A DNA stretch of 64,000 nt, taken from contig NZ_VISS01000005.1 in assembly GCF_007827555.1 (NCBI RefSeq), positions 51,813 through 115,812 on the forward strand, written 5' to 3'. This DNA comes from Aeribacillus composti (lineage in GTDB: Bacteria; Bacillota; Bacilli; Bacillales; Aeribacillaceae). The notes below the pieces were generated by a model that worked only from the letters and a program-made list of their open reading frames with translations, was not told the DNA's origin and searched no databases. Each line of letters begins with the position of its first letter. The first letter of the stretch is position 1. Below, one piece after another: positions 1 to 10,223 of this stretch. A program made the translations under genes and the position numbers.

Positions 1-230
1 CAAGTGCGTGTTTTTCGTCTTGATAGAAAAGAAATAATGTATGCGGGTGTAGTTTAGTGGTAAAACCTCAGCCACGAGCGATGCTTCAATGAATAAGCAT
101 CGAGTTGCCTCGACGCATCTACTTCTTCGAATAAGCTGGAAGAGGAAGAGGCATGACAAGTGCGTGTTTTTCATCTTAAATAGAAAAGAAATAATGTATG
201 CGGGTGTAGTTTAGTGGTAAAACCTCAGCC
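1..230 (+). repeat. direct repeat carrying a truncated tRNA-Gly copy
   Basis: Bases 1-73 and 157-230 are nearly identical. Each has a 42-nt leader followed by the first 31 nt of tRNA-Gly. In copy 1 (tRNA part 43-73) the tRNA stops after the D-arm and the first part of the anticodon arm and runs into unrelated sequence; copy 2 continues into the complete tRNA. The 83-nt spacer (74-156) holds a perfect 8-bp hairpin (79-86 with 95-102). Copy 2 begins directly after the spacer, so a roughly 156-nt unit may repeat further upstream, outside the window. The first tRNA copy cannot fold into a functional tRNA. Confidence 0.85.
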
Positions 231-273
231 TTCCAAGCTGATGTCGTGGGTTCGATTCCCATCACCCGCTCCA
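200..273 (+). tRNA. tRNA-Gly (anticodon TCC)
   Basis: Complete cloverleaf: a 7-bp acceptor stem (gcgggtg with cacccgc), a TCAGC/GCTGA anticodon stem closing a 7-nt loop with anticodon TCC, a T-arm containing GGTTCGATTCC, and an encoded CCA end. It reads GGA/GGG glycine codons. A tRNA-Gly just upstream of queG is also the B. subtilis arrangement as I recall it. Confidence 0.97.
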
Positions 274-288
274 TACATATCATTCATC

Positions 289-335
289 AACGCAGTGTTT
301 CGTTTTTATAAGCAAACGAAGCATTGCGTTTTTTC
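289..335 (+). terminator. Rho-independent terminator after tRNA-Gly
   Basis: The inverted repeat AACGCA...TTTCGTTT / AAACGAA...TGCGTT is followed directly by a T-run. It ends the tRNA transcript and separates it from the convergent minus-strand gene. Confidence 0.75.
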
Positions 336-392
336 ATTATAGAAATTTTGTATATGGCTGCCATGCCATTAAAAGAAAGAAAAGGGAGAGGC

Positions 393-1058
393 TTAAGCGA
401 AAATTTGTTGGCGAGCATCTCCACCGTGAATTTGAACAAACATGTTTGCCATCGCTTCAAGTAATTTTTTTGCTTCTTCTGTCCGCATCGATGGCTTTAA
501 ATAAACGATATGTAAAGCGCTTGTTGTCGAAAGCTGTACTGCTGTTCGCTTGGAATCAACATAGGGGCTTCCGAAAGGTCCGTTTGCATCACAGGTTACT
601 AGTTTATTTTCCAAATTTACTTGGCGGCCGTTGATGGCATCATATGAATCATCATTTTCACCGATTTTTAACGTAATAGATCCTTTTATTTTGTTTCGGT
701 CGTAGATGCCTAACGGAATTTCATATTTCAAGGAGAAAAAATTATTTAAGTCAACGGCTGAATGGATAGACTGTAAGTATTGCTGTTTTTGAACGCGGCG
801 AAAAAGAGCCTCATTGGATGGGCGGTATCGATTAGGATCAGTGCCAACACGCTTAAAGACTTCCCGCCATTCTCGAATGCCGTCTAATTCAGCTGCATTT
901 TTATTTTCTAGATCGAAAAAAATAGATTCTTGAAAGAAACGAAGTCTCCCTTTTAACATTTGGGGGGATTCGGATACTTGAATATGATCATACTCAATTA
1001 AGCCTATTTTAAAGTGAGGAATTCGTTGTTTGACCTCTTCAGCAATAAAAAATTCCAT
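393..1058 (-). CDS. B3/B4 tRNA-binding-domain protein
   Basis: A protein of 221 aa from ATG 1058, which is preceded by GGAGGG at a good distance; the longer open frame to 1184 has no RBS. It resembles the B3/B4 editing-type domain otherwise found in the beta subunit of phenylalanyl-tRNA synthetase, seen for example in the stretch around residues 80-100 (GTDPNRYRPSNEAL) and the later region with ISEIP-like and DANGPFGSPYVDS motifs. Stand-alone members are common in Firmicutes; a role in amino-acid or tRNA editing is only inferred. It is divergent from queG, with about 80 bp between the starts. No catalytic residues can be assigned by eye. Confidence 0.8.
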   Translation of the reverse strand: MEFFIAEEVKQRIPHFKIGLIEYDHIQVSESPQMLKGRLRFFQESIFFDLENKNAAELDGIREWREVFKRVGTDPNRYRPSNEALFRRVQKQQYLQSIHSAVDLNNFFSLKYEIPLGIYDRNKIKGSITLKIGENDDSYDAINGRQVNLENKLVTCDANGPFGSPYVDSKRTAVQLSTTSALHIVYLKPSMRTEEAKKLLEAMANMFVQIHGGDARQQIFA

Positions 1059-1140
1059 TGATTTCCCTCCTATTTTCAGCCATTTTATCTTAACATAGTT
1101 TATATATTTTTTGAAATAAAAACAAAGGGGGTGGAGCGGT

Positions 1141-2274
1141 GTGGATTTCGCAGTTCTCAAACAAGAAATTATTGAATACAGCAAGCAAATTGGAATCGAT
1201 AAAATCGGTTTTGCGAGTGCTGATGTTTTTGAAACATTGAAGGAGCGGTTAATTGTACAGCAGCAGTTAGGATATCAGTCAGGATTCGAGGAGCCTGATA
1301 TCGAAAAGCGGACAAATCCTGAGCTGCTCCTTCCAAAAGCAAAATCGATTATCTCTATAGCGTTGGCATATCCTTCAAAAATGAAAAATGCTCCCAGAAG
1401 TACAAAAAAAGAGCGGCGCGGTTTATTTTGCAGGGCTTCATGGGGGACAGACTATCACGTGATTCTAAAAGATCGGTTGAAAAAGCTGGAAAGATTTATT
1501 TTAGAAAAAGTGGACGGAGCACAGGTTAAATCGATGGTCGATACGGGGGAGCTGTCGGATCGGGCCGTAGCAGAGCGAGCCGGTATCGGATGGAGCGGAA
1601 AAAACTGCATGATTATTACACCGGAATTCGGCTCTTATGTATATTTGGGCGAAATGATTACAAATATTCCTTTTCCTCCCGACAGCCCCATTGAAGACCG
1701 ATGCGGATCCTGCAACATATGTGTCGATTCATGTCCGACTGGTGCGCTCGTACAAGGCGGGCAGCTCGATTCAAAGAAATGTATTGCTTTTTTAACGCAA
1801 ACAAAAGGGTTTCTGCCTGATGAATATCGTGGGAAAATCGGAAACAGGCTTTACGGCTGTGACACTTGTCAGCTTGTTTGTCCGGAAAATAAAGGAAAGG
1901 ATTTCCATATCCATTCTGAAATGGAACCGGATCCTGAAATTGCAAAGCCAAAATTAAAGCCGCTTCTTCATATTTCAAACCGCGAGTTTAAAGAAAAATT
2001 CGGCCATATAGCTGGTTCATGGAGAGGAAAAAAACCGATTCAGCGAAATGCGATCATCGCTTTAGCCCATTATAAAGATAGAACGGCTTTGCCTGACTTA
2101 ATTAAACTGATGCACGAAGATTCAAGACCGATTATTCGGGGAACCGCCGCATGGGCGATTGGAAGGATAGGAGATCAATCAGTGCTTTTTGAATTGGAAA
2201 AAGCTCTGGAAAAAGAACAAGATGAAGAAGTAAAGAATGAAATTGTCAAAGGAATTGAAATGTTGAAAGCATGA
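1141..2274 (+). CDS. queG: epoxyqueuosine reductase QueG
   Basis: A 377-aa protein with a GTG start behind AAAGGGGGTGG. It catalyses the last step of tRNA queuosine synthesis, reducing epoxyqueuosine in tRNA with cobalamin and two [4Fe-4S] clusters. Visible features are Asp134 in [21 protein letters not shown], Cys97, the first ferredoxin motif [12 protein letters not shown], the second [12 protein letters not shown], and a C-terminal HEAT-like repeat (residues about 310-377). Length and motifs match B. subtilis QueG (YhbA). It is followed by yhbB and trmL on the same strand as in B. subtilis. Because it needs B12, it fits a host that also senses cobalamin (riboswitch near 34.0 kb). Confidence 0.96.
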   Translation: MDFAVLKQEIIEYSKQIGIDKIGFASADVFETLKERLIVQQQLGYQSGFEEPDIEKRTNPELLLPKAKSIISIALAYPSKMKNAPRSTKKERRGLFCRASWGTDYHVILKDRLKKLERFILEKVDGAQVKSMVDTGELSDRAVAERAGIGWSGKNCMIITPEFGSYVYLGEMITNIPFPPDSPIEDRCGSCNICVDSCPTGALVQGGQLDSKKCIAFLTQTKGFLPDEYRGKIGNRLYGCDTCQLVCPENKGKDFHIHSEMEPDPEIAKPKLKPLLHISNREFKEKFGHIAGSWRGKKPIQRNAIIALAHYKDRTALPDLIKLMHEDSRPIIRGTAAWAIGRIGDQSVLFELEKALEKEQDEEVKNEIVKGIEMLKA

Positions 2275-2329
2275 TTTTAATTGTCACCATCATACGTATA
2301 TAGAAGAAACGAAAATGGTGGTGACAAAT

Positions 2330-3235
2330 GTGGACGTACAGGCTGTTTATCGAAAAATAAATGAAAAGCTGCAATTTTTAGTGAACAAATCTGTCAATCA
2401 CAATCGGCAGCAATCTTCAGAGCTTGAATGGTGTGAAAAGAAAAAAGAGCTGGCAGCAAAACGAAAAGCGGAAATAGTGAAAGCGACTTGTCTCATAAAA
2501 TGGCCGAAACAGATCGAAGATGAGGCAACCGTTGTAGATTATTTATGTGATTACAGGCTTCTTTATAAGCAGGGTGATTTTTTATATATAGAAGAAATTG
2601 GGGAAGAGCGGGTAGCGAAGTTTTCCAATAAAGGTCATTTAATATCTGATGAAGTTAAACTAAAAGACTGTTTTCATAAAGATGAAGAGGATGATTGGTC
2701 AAACGAAGAGTGGCATGGAAAAGATGAACGGGTTTCTTTTCAATATGATCGGTTGAAAAGCGTCCAATATGCGGAACGGTGGTGGAACAGCAGAAATCCG
2801 AATTATCCTTATTTTGACGTAAATTGTACAAATTATGTTTCCCAATGTTTACGTGCCGGTGATGCGCCGATGAGAGGCTACCCGAACCGGTCATCAGGAT
2901 GGTGGCTTGCGAATAATAATTGGAGCTACAGCTGGTCTGTAGCTCATGCGCTGATGCTGTATTTGTCCACATCAAAAACAGGACTTAGAGCGGAAGAAGT
3001 TTCGTCTCCTGAGCTGCTTAAGCCCGGGGATGTGATTTGTTATGATTTTCAAGGCGACGGCAGATTTGACCATTCAACATTTGTTGTTGCAAAAGATAAA
3101 AGCGATATGCCGCTTGTCAATGCCCAAACATCCAACAGCCGAATGAGATATTGGTCGTACGAAGACTCAACTGCCTATACAGAAAACATTCAATATAAAT
3201 TTTTTCATATCATTGATGATAATGAGGATTCTTAA
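2330..3235 (+). CDS. yhbB: YhbB-like putative amidase (Amidase_6 domain)
   Basis: About 301 aa. GTG 2330 is preferred because GGTGGTGA lies 6 nt upstream; an in-frame ATG at 2315 would overlap that RBS. The N-terminal half is charged and not recognised. The C-terminal half has a papain-like cysteine-hydrolase layout: [12 protein letters not shown] (Cys near residue 166), then a [17 protein letters not shown] segment with the likely catalytic His, then a late NAQTSN segment. The family is a putative amidase and its substrate is unknown. There is no signal peptide, so it looks cytoplasmic or forespore-located. The queG-yhbB-trmL order matches B. subtilis. Confidence 0.85.
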
Positions 3236-3267
3236 AAATGTTATAATAGTTTTCGAGGTGAATCATT

Positions 3268-3741
3268 GTGGCATTACACGTTGTTTTATTTCAACCAGAA
3301 ATCCCTGCAAATACTGGAAACATTGCTAGAACTTGTGCAGCGACTAATACAGCCCTTCATTTAATTCGTCCTTTAGGTTTTTCAACGGATGATAAAATGC
3401 TTCGACGCGCAGGGCTTGATTATTGGGAATTTGTAAACATTCATTATTATGATTCTCTTGACCATTTTTTTCAGCAAAACCAGAACGGGGATTTCTACTA
3501 TATAACTAAATTTGGAAAACGATATTATACGAGCTATGATTTTAGTGATCCTTCCAAAGAGATTTTCTTCATTTTTGGACGTGAAACAACAGGACTTCCA
3601 AAAGAATTGCTTGCAGAAAATGAAGATCGGTGTTTGCGCATTCCAATGACGGAAAACGTTCGGGCATTAAATTTGTCGAACACTGCCGCTATTTTAGTGT
3701 ATGAGGCGCTAAGACAGCAAAGCTTTCATGGATTATCTTAA
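3268..3741 (+). CDS. trmL: tRNA (cytidine/uridine-2'-O-)-methyltransferase TrmL
   Basis: A 157-aa SPOUT-family methyltransferase (CspR in older B. subtilis naming), starting at GTG 3268 behind GAGGTGA. It methylates the 2'-O of the wobble nucleotide 34 of tRNA-Leu isoacceptors with S-adenosylmethionine. Family signatures are PEIPANTGNIARTCAAT at the N-terminus, FGRETTGLP near residue 111, and the C-terminal knot segment with LRIPMTENVRALNLS. Length is typical. It is the last gene of the queG block and ends at a bidirectional terminator. Confidence 0.95.
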   Translation: MALHVVLFQPEIPANTGNIARTCAATNTALHLIRPLGFSTDDKMLRRAGLDYWEFVNIHYYDSLDHFFQQNQNGDFYYITKFGKRYYTSYDFSDPSKEIFFIFGRETTGLPKELLAENEDRCLRIPMTENVRALNLSNTAAILVYEALRQQSFHGLS

Positions 3742-3852
3742 ACACTTTTAGTTTTGGGCTTCTTTCGGATTGTAAATATACATTATTTTTGGCGGTTATT
3801 AAAGGAAGTATGAGAAGGAAGCGGACTACCATAAGGTTAAAAAAGCAAATAC

Positions 3853-3887
3853 AAAGGCCAGAGCTGTCAAAGCGCCTGGCCTTTTTT
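3853..3887. terminator. bidirectional terminator between trmL and gldA
   Basis: Stem AAAGGCCAG / CTGGCCTTT with a 14-nt loop, T-run on the plus side and A-run on the other, placed between convergent genes. Confidence 0.8.
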
Positions 3888-3930
3888 GCAGTCATCAAGG
3901 TATCCCATGAAGAAATGCCAATTCAAAACG

Positions 3931-5070
<1,140 letters not shown>

Positions 5071-5145
5071 TTATTTTCATGGAACTAAAACAAGCCGAAA
5101 TTCCCTACCTGCTTTACCGCTTCACAAAATTACCGGGAGGACTAC

Positions 5146-5163
5146 TTGTGAACAAATCATCAA
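5146..5163. promoter_or_regulatory. possible Rex-like half-palindrome upstream of gldA
   Basis: TTGTGAACAAATCATCAA matches 11 of the 14 fixed positions of the redox-sensor Rex site (TTGTGAA-N4-TTCACAA). The left arm is perfect, the right arm poor. It lies about 100 bp upstream of gldA, an NADH-producing enzyme for which Rex control would make sense. Weak call. Confidence 0.25.
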
Positions 5164-5174
5164 TATGCACAAAA

Positions 5175-5270
5175 TTATTTTTTGTTGACACCAGGTTTAT
5201 CGTTGTATCCTGCCGTGAAAATAGCAACTAAAAATGCGATGCAGACACCTAAAACTAAAGCAGTTTTCAT
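5175..5270 (-). CDS. 31-aa single-pass membrane peptide
   Basis: ATG 5270 is preceded by a strong AAGGAGGGAT RBS. The product has a short positively charged start (MKT), one hydrophobic segment of about 18 residues (ALVLGVCIAFLVAIFTAG), and a hydrophilic tail YNDKPGVNKK. The RBS, codon structure and transmembrane shape support a real gene. It lies between gldA and prkA on the minus strand; function unknown. Confidence 0.6.
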   Translation of the reverse strand: MKTALVLGVCIAFLVAIFTAGYNDKPGVNKK

Positions 5271-5421
5271 GAAAAAGATCCCTCCTTCATATGTACAACG
5301 TAATCAAAAATTACTAGTTTTATTATACATTAACATTCCCAACGAGTGAAAGAATTTCCCTAAGGTTTGTCATTTTGTCAAAATTTTTTAACTCATTTTC
5401 AAACATTAAGCTAATCAAAAA

Positions 5422-5450
5422 GCATCTTTAAGGACATCCTCGCATAAATT
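5422..5450 (+). promoter_or_regulatory. sigma-E-like promoter of prkA
   Basis: Minus-35 GCATCTT (5422-5428) and minus-10 CATAAATT (5443-5450), 14 bp apart, resemble the sigma-E consensus (KMATATT - N14 - CATACANT). prkA is a sigma-E regulon gene in B. subtilis. A very similar element precedes spoVR. Confidence 0.4.
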
Positions 5451-5492
5451 GTATTAATCTGGTGCTCAAACCAACGATGGAGGAGGTCCCTG

Positions 5493-7388
5493 ATGGATAT
5501 TTTGAAAAAAATCGAAAAGCATAGAGAAATGGAAGAGCGCTTAAAATGGGAAGGCACCTTCGCTGAATATTTGGAAATATTAAAAGAAAAACCATGGATA
5601 GCCCAATCCGCCCACTCTCGCGTTTATAATATGATAAAAGATGCAGGGATTGAGGAGATTAATGGCCGAAAACGATATAAATTTTTCAACCAGGAAATTT
5701 TTGGACTGGACGAAGCATTGGAACGGCTTGTGGAAGAATATTTTCATCCCGCTGCTAAGCGGCTGGATGTAAGAAAAAGAATTCTGTTGTTAATGGGTCC
5801 TGTCAGCGGCGGAAAATCTACACTTGTCACTTTGTTAAAAAGGGGATTAGAAGAATATTCGAAAACCGATAGAGGTGCAGTTTATGCAATTAAAGGCTGC
5901 CCGATGCATGAAGATCCTTTGCACTTAATTCCGCACCATCTTCGCGACGACTTTTATAAAGAATACGGCATTCGAATTGAAGGCAATTTATCTCCGCTTA
6001 ATATGATGCGCCTTGAAGAAGAATACGGCGGGAGAATTGAGGATGTTTTAGTTGAGCGAATTTTTTTCTCAGAAGACAAACGGGTAGGAATCGGCACATT
6101 CAGTCCGTCTGATCCAAAATCGCAGGATATTGCCGATTTAACGGGAAGTATAGATTTTTCTACAATTGCTGAATACGGCTCAGAATCCGATCCGAGAGCT
6201 TATCGATTTGATGGAGAGCTTAACAAGGCAAACAGAGGAATGATGGAATTTCAAGAGATGTTGAAATGTGATGAAAAATTTTTATGGCATCTGCTATCTC
6301 TAACTCAGGAAGGAAATTTTAAAGCGGGCCGATTTGCGCTCATTTCAGCTGATGAGCTCATAGTCGCTCACACGAATGAAACAGAATATCGTTCATTTAT
6401 TTCAAACAAAAAAAATGAGGCTCTCCATTCGCGAATTATCGTCATGCCGATCCCGTATAATTTAAAGGTCTCCGATGAAGAAAGAATTTACGAAAAAATG
6501 ATTAAAGAAAGCGATGTATCCGATGTTCATATCGCTCCTCATACATTGAGAGTAGCGGCAATGTTTACTATTTTAACCCGTTTAAAGGAGCCGAAGAGAT
6601 CGGATATCGATCTTGTGAAAAAGATGCGGCTTTACGACGGAGAATTGGTTGAAGGGTTTAATGCTGTAGATGTGGAAGAGCTAAAAAAAGAATATCCGGA
6701 AGAAGGAATGAGCGGCATCGATCCTCGTTACGTCATCAATCGGATTTCTTCTACCATTATTCGGAAAGAAGTGCCTTCTATCAATGCGTTAGATGTACTT
6801 CGTTCGTTAAAAGAAGGTTTATATCAGCATCCTTCGATTTCAGAAGAAGACCGTGAGCGTTATTTGAATTTCATTTCCATCGCGCGGAAAGAATACGATG
6901 AAATTGCGAAAAAAGAGGTTCAAAAGGCGTTTGTCTATTCATATGAAGAATCAGCAAAAACTTTAATGGACAACTATTTAGATAATGTTGAAGCGTATTG
7001 CAATAAAAGCAAAATCCGCGATCCGCTGACAGGCGAGGAAATGAATCCGGATGAAAAATTGATGCGTTCGATTGAGGAGCAAATCGGCATCTCAGAAAAT
7101 GCAAAAAAGGCTTTCCGAGAAGAAATTTTGATTCGCATTTCAGCATATGCAAGAAAAGGGAAACGTTTTGACTACAATTCCCATGAGCGGTTGCGCGAAG
7201 CTATTCAAAAAAAATTGTTTGCAGATTTGAAGGACGTTGTGAAAATTACAACGTCAACTAAAACGCCTGACGAACAGCAATTAAAGAAAATTAACGAGGT
7301 TGTAGCGAGACTCATTGATGAATATGGATACAATTCAACATCTGCCAATGAACTTCTTCGCTATGTAGGCAGTTTACTAAATCGTTGA
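5493..7388 (+). CDS. prkA: PrkA, sporulation AAA+ ATPase/serine kinase
   Basis: A 631-aa protein, full length, with ATG behind GGAGGAGG. The N-terminal AAA+ PrkA domain carries the Walker A motif GPVSGGKST at residues 102-110, and the C-terminal third is the kinase-like PrkA domain. First described as a serine protein kinase; later work on the B. subtilis protein reports ATP-dependent protease activity important for sporulation. It localises to the spore coat region and inner structures in B. subtilis. The neighbour yhbH and the more distant spoVR form the widely conserved PrkA-YhbH-SpoVR (YeaG-YeaH-YcgB) trio. Confidence 0.96.
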   Translation: MDILKKIEKHREMEERLKWEGTFAEYLEILKEKPWIAQSAHSRVYNMIKDAGIEEINGRKRYKFFNQEIFGLDEALERLVEEYFHPAAKRLDVRKRILLLMGPVSGGKSTLVTLLKRGLEEYSKTDRGAVYAIKGCPMHEDPLHLIPHHLRDDFYKEYGIRIEGNLSPLNMMRLEEEYGGRIEDVLVERIFFSEDKRVGIGTFSPSDPKSQDIADLTGSIDFSTIAEYGSESDPRAYRFDGELNKANRGMMEFQEMLKCDEKFLWHLLSLTQEGNFKAGRFALISADELIVAHTNETEYRSFISNKKNEALHSRIIVMPIPYNLKVSDEERIYEKMIKESDVSDVHIAPHTLRVAAMFTILTRLKEPKRSDIDLVKKMRLYDGELVEGFNAVDVEELKKEYPEEGMSGIDPRYVINRISSTIIRKEVPSINALDVLRSLKEGLYQHPSISEEDRERYLNFISIARKEYDEIAKKEVQKAFVYSYEESAKTLMDNYLDNVEAYCNKSKIRDPLTGEEMNPDEKLMRSIEEQIGISENAKKAFREEILIRISAYARKGKRFDYNSHERLREAIQKKLFADLKDVVKITTSTKTPDEQQLKKINEVVARLIDEYGYNSTSANELLRYVGSLLNR

Positions 7389-7414
7389 CAATTGAAGCTG
7401 GTTTCGTTCATGAT

Positions 7415-7438
7415 TCGCCCAATGGGCGCTATTTTTTT
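7415..7438 (+). terminator. short terminator after prkA
   Basis: CGCCC-AAT-GGGCG hairpin followed by CTATTTTTTT. It sits between prkA and yhbH and suggests at least partial transcriptional separation of the two. Confidence 0.6.
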
Positions 7439-7586
7439 CAAAATTTCTAATCAAAAAAGGTGTGCAACAGCATGTCAATTTTGGAAGATTCGAGCATATG
7501 ATAGAATAATCTTTTATTTGTCCAAACGAACTCATTCGTTTGAATATAATAAAAGAATTGCCAAGTTTTTTAAGGGAGGGAAAAAA

Positions 7587-8753
7587 ATGACATCCAAAGG
7601 GAACCATCACTTTGTTGTTTCTAGAGAGGATTGGTCCCTCCATCGTAAAGGCCATGATGACCAAGTTCGCCATCAAGAAAAAGTGCAAGAAGCGATTCGC
7701 AATAATCTCCCTGATCTTATTTCAGAAGAAAGCATCATCATGTCAAACGGAAAAAATGTAGTAAAAATTCCGATACGGTCGCTTGATGAATATAAAATTC
7801 GATATAACTATGACAAAAACAAACATGTCGGCCAAGGAAAGGGAGACAGTAAAATTGGCGATGTCGTTGCGAGGGATGGCACAAATGATGCACAAGCAGC
7901 TGGGAAAGGCGAAGGCGCTGGAGATTTGCCTGGAGAGGACTATTATGAAGCTGAAGTGTCGATTATGGACTTGGAAAAAGCGTTCTTTCAGGAACTTGAA
8001 CTTCCAGATTTACAGCAAAAAGAAATGGATGAGAATATTGCTGAAAAAATAGAATTTAACGATGTTCGCCGTACAGGCCTTATGGGAAACATTGATAAAA
8101 AACGGACAATGCTTTCGGCATTTAAACGAAATGCGATGGCAGGAAAACGAAGTTTTTATCCGATATATCCGGAAGATTTGAAATTTAAGACTTGGAACGA
8201 AGTGGAAAAACCAGAGTCAAAAGCTGTTGTGCTTGCAATGATGGATACGAGCGGTTCTATGGGAATATGGGAAAAATACATGGCAAGAAGTTTCTTCTTT
8301 TGGATGATTAGATTTTTAAGATCGAAATACGAAACGGTAGATATTGAATTTATTGCCCATCATACGGAGGCAAAGGTTGTCACTGAGGATGAATTTTTTT
8401 CAAAAGGTGAAAGCGGAGGCACCATTTGTTCTTCTGCCTATCGAAAAGCATTAGCACTTATTGAAGAAAAATACTCGCCTTCCCGGTACAATATTTATCC
8501 GTTCCATTTTTCCGATGGAGATAATTTAACTTCAGATAACAGCCGATGCGTGAAGCTTGTCGAAGAACTAATGAAAATTTGCAACATCTTTTGTTACGGC
8601 GAGGTCAACCAGTACAACAGATACTCCACCTTAATGTCAGCTTATAAAAACATCAACAATCCAAAATTCCGCTATTTTGTGTTAAAGCAAAAAGCAGATG
8701 TGTTTCATGCGATGAAAACTTTTTTTAAAAAACAAGAAAGTAAAACCGGCTAA
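7587..8753 (+). CDS. yhbH: YhbH (YeaH-family) sporulation protein
   Basis: A 388-aa protein from ATG 7587 behind AAGGGAGGG; the open frame upstream to 7392 crosses the prkA terminator and is not coding. DUF444 family with a von Willebrand A-like fold in the C-terminal half: MMDTSGSMG near residue 223 is a MIDAS-type metal site. The N-terminal half is rich in charged and Gly residues. It works with PrkA in sporulation by genetic and genomic linkage; biochemical role unknown. An 8-bp perfect inverted repeat (CAAACGAA-ctca-TTCGTTTG, 7523-7542) lies 45 bp upstream and may be regulatory. Confidence 0.95.
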   Translation: MTSKGNHHFVVSREDWSLHRKGHDDQVRHQEKVQEAIRNNLPDLISEESIIMSNGKNVVKIPIRSLDEYKIRYNYDKNKHVGQGKGDSKIGDVVARDGTNDAQAAGKGEGAGDLPGEDYYEAEVSIMDLEKAFFQELELPDLQQKEMDENIAEKIEFNDVRRTGLMGNIDKKRTMLSAFKRNAMAGKRSFYPIYPEDLKFKTWNEVEKPESKAVVLAMMDTSGSMGIWEKYMARSFFFWMIRFLRSKYETVDIEFIAHHTEAKVVTEDEFFSKGESGGTICSSAYRKALALIEEKYSPSRYNIYPFHFSDGDNLTSDNSRCVKLVEELMKICNIFCYGEVNQYNRYSTLMSAYKNINNPKFRYFVLKQKADVFHAMKTFFKKQESKTG

Positions 8754-8763
8754 GTGTGAAAAG

Positions 8764-8790
8764 GGAACCTGACATAGGTTCCTTCTTTTG
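8764..8790 (+). terminator. terminator after yhbH
   Basis: Perfect 7-bp stem GGAACCT / AGGTTCC, followed by TTCTTTTG. Confidence 0.75.
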
Positions 8791-8904
8791 TTTTGCAGTT
8801 TCTAGTAACAGCTGTTCAAAAAGATTTTTTGAAGGAAAATTTCAGCAGATTCATTTGCATGTTGGAGAGAAGATAAGCACGAAGATTTTCACAGTCCCCT
8901 TCAA

Positions 8905-8960
8905 CCAAAAAAATTTCCTCCTGCGCTAGACAGGTGATTTTACTGTCTAACGCAAGAGGA
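8905..8960 (-). terminator. terminator of the yidC paralogue
   Basis: Long hairpin on the minus strand (TCCTCTTGCGTTAGACAG / CTGTCTAGCGCAGGAGGA) followed by AAATTTTTTT. Confidence 0.85.
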
Positions 8961-9022
8961 AAGATCAATTCGCTAGTTTATTCATATTGTTCGCAAAAGG
9001 TATTTTTGTACGGCTACTGATT

Positions 9023-9799
9023 CTACTGTTCAGAGTTCTTGCCTTTTTCTTTTTCTATTGGTTTATAGTAGAGCTTTTGCGCAAGTAATGTTTGCAGAAT
9101 AAGGAATGATCCGCTTACTGTCCAGTAAAGAGGCAAGGCAGCTGGTGAAGCAAAAGAAGCTGTTCCTATCATTAGCGGCGACAGCATTCCCATCATTTTC
9201 ATCGGTCCTTGCAATTGATCTTCAGGTACCGTTCTAATGGAAACTTTAAATTGCACATAATAAATAGCTGCAGCACAAAGCGTCAAAATAAGGTCAGGTG
9301 TTCCGAGATTAAACCATAAAAATGAATGTGTTGCAATTTCTTTCGAACCGCGAATGGCATAATACAGCCCCATGATGATCGGCATTTGAATAATAATGGG
9401 AAGGCAGCCCATTTTCAATGGATTGATGTCGTGCTTTCGATAGAAATCCATCATTTCCTTTTGAATTTTTTGTTGTTCTGCTTGATCCTTCGCCTTTTTA
9501 AACCTTTCTTGCAGCTCCTTCATCTCCGGCATGACTTTCTCCATTTTCAATTTCATATTTTGCTGGTCTTTATATTGGCGAAGCATTAACGGCATAAGAA
9601 TCAACCGAATCAAGACCGTAATTAAAATAATCGCGATTCCATAGCTGCCGTGAAACCAGTCCGCAAAAGTTTTAATAATAATTGAAAAAGGTTCAACGAA
9701 TGTTTGATGGAAAAAGCCTGATTGATTTGAGCTGCCAGCGCTGCATCCAGTTAGTGCAACAAAAGTGATCATGACTACGATATACAAAATATTTCGCAT
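9023..9799 (-). CDS. yidC: membrane protein insertase YidC/OxaA (SpoIIIJ/YqjG type)
   Basis: A 258-aa protein with ATG behind AAGGAGG. It has a lipoprotein signal with lipobox LTGC (Cys19), then about five membrane segments with the family pattern: the GSYGIAIILITVLIRLILMPL segment carries the conserved positively charged groove arginine, followed by a cytoplasmic coiled charged loop (KMEKVMPEMKELQERFKKAKDQ). The C-terminal tail is short and basic. It inserts and folds membrane proteins. Bacilli usually have two paralogues (SpoIIIJ and YqjG); which one this is cannot be decided by eye. No rpmH/rnpA neighbour is present, so it is not the oriC-proximal copy. Confidence 0.93.
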   Translation of the reverse strand: MRNILYIVVMITFVALTGCSAGSSNQSGFFHQTFVEPFSIIIKTFADWFHGSYGIAIILITVLIRLILMPLMLRQYKDQQNMKLKMEKVMPEMKELQERFKKAKDQAEQQKIQKEMMDFYRKHDINPLKMGCLPIIIQMPIIMGLYYAIRGSKEIATHSFLWFNLGTPDLILTLCAAAIYYVQFKVSIRTVPEDQLQGPMKMMGMLSPLMIGTASFASPAALPLYWTVSGSFLILQTLLAQKLYYKPIEKEKGKNSEQ

Positions 9800-9810
9800 C
9801 TTTTTCCTCC

Positions 9811-10110
9811 TTATAAATAAACAAAATGTGTCTCCAACAGGGAAGGAAAAAGATGATCCTCCATATCGTCCGGTCCCTCTTTCCGCTTTCTTTTCTTTAT
9901 AAGAAATGAAAGAAAAAGGAAAGTGAAATACGGGATCTCTCTTGAAATGCTGTCAAAAAAGCTGTTTTTGAACTGTTCAAATTTCGCTTTGGCAGAAATT
10001 TGATAACCAGTACGGACATAACGATGAAAAAAGTTTAGCCCGATCTGTATGCAGATCTGCAGTGAAAGGGCGATGATTAATGTATCAAAAGTCAGCTCTA
10101 GTTCGGGCAC
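9811..10110 (-). CDS. small membrane protein upstream of yidC
   Basis: A 99-aa ORF; GTG 10110 is preferred because GAGGTGA lies 5 nt upstream (another GTG at 10119 overlaps it). One hydrophobic stretch spans TLIIALSLQICIQIGLNFF, another YFTFLFLSFLI followed by a very basic KKRKRK. Its stop codon abuts the yidC RBS, so the two genes are probably co-transcribed. Not recognised as any named family; it could be an accessory membrane factor or a leader of yidC. Confidence 0.5.
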   Translation of the reverse strand: MPELELTFDTLIIALSLQICIQIGLNFFHRYVRTGYQISAKAKFEQFKNSFFDSISREIPYFTFLFLSFLIKKRKRKEGPDDMEDHLFPSLLETHFVYL

Positions 10111-10190
10111 AAGAGTCACCTCAATAGCAATTATAAAGATATTGTATCGTGAACAAGCCTAATTGTCATTTCTTTATGAAAAAACATTTT

Positions 10191-10223
10191 AATGTAAACT
10201 TAAATAAATTTTAGGTTTACAAA
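10191..10223 (+). promoter_or_regulatory. BirA (biotin repressor) operator of bioY
   Basis: TGTAAAC (10193-10199) and GTTTACA (10215-10221) form a perfect 7-bp inverted repeat separated by 15 nt, the spacing of Bacillus BirA sites. In B. subtilis the yhfU-yhfT-yhfS (bioYB) operon is BirA-controlled. Biotin-loaded BirA would cover the promoter that overlaps the right arm. Confidence 0.85.

Noticed and set aside
1058-1184. N-terminal extension of the B3/B4 gene
   Set aside because: It has no RBS, overlaps the queG start, and reads like untranslated DNA; ATG 1058 has a strong RBS.
7392-7586. 65-codon extension upstream of yhbH
   Set aside because: It crosses the terminator hairpin after prkA and lacks an RBS; ATG 7587 is preceded by AAGGGAGGG.
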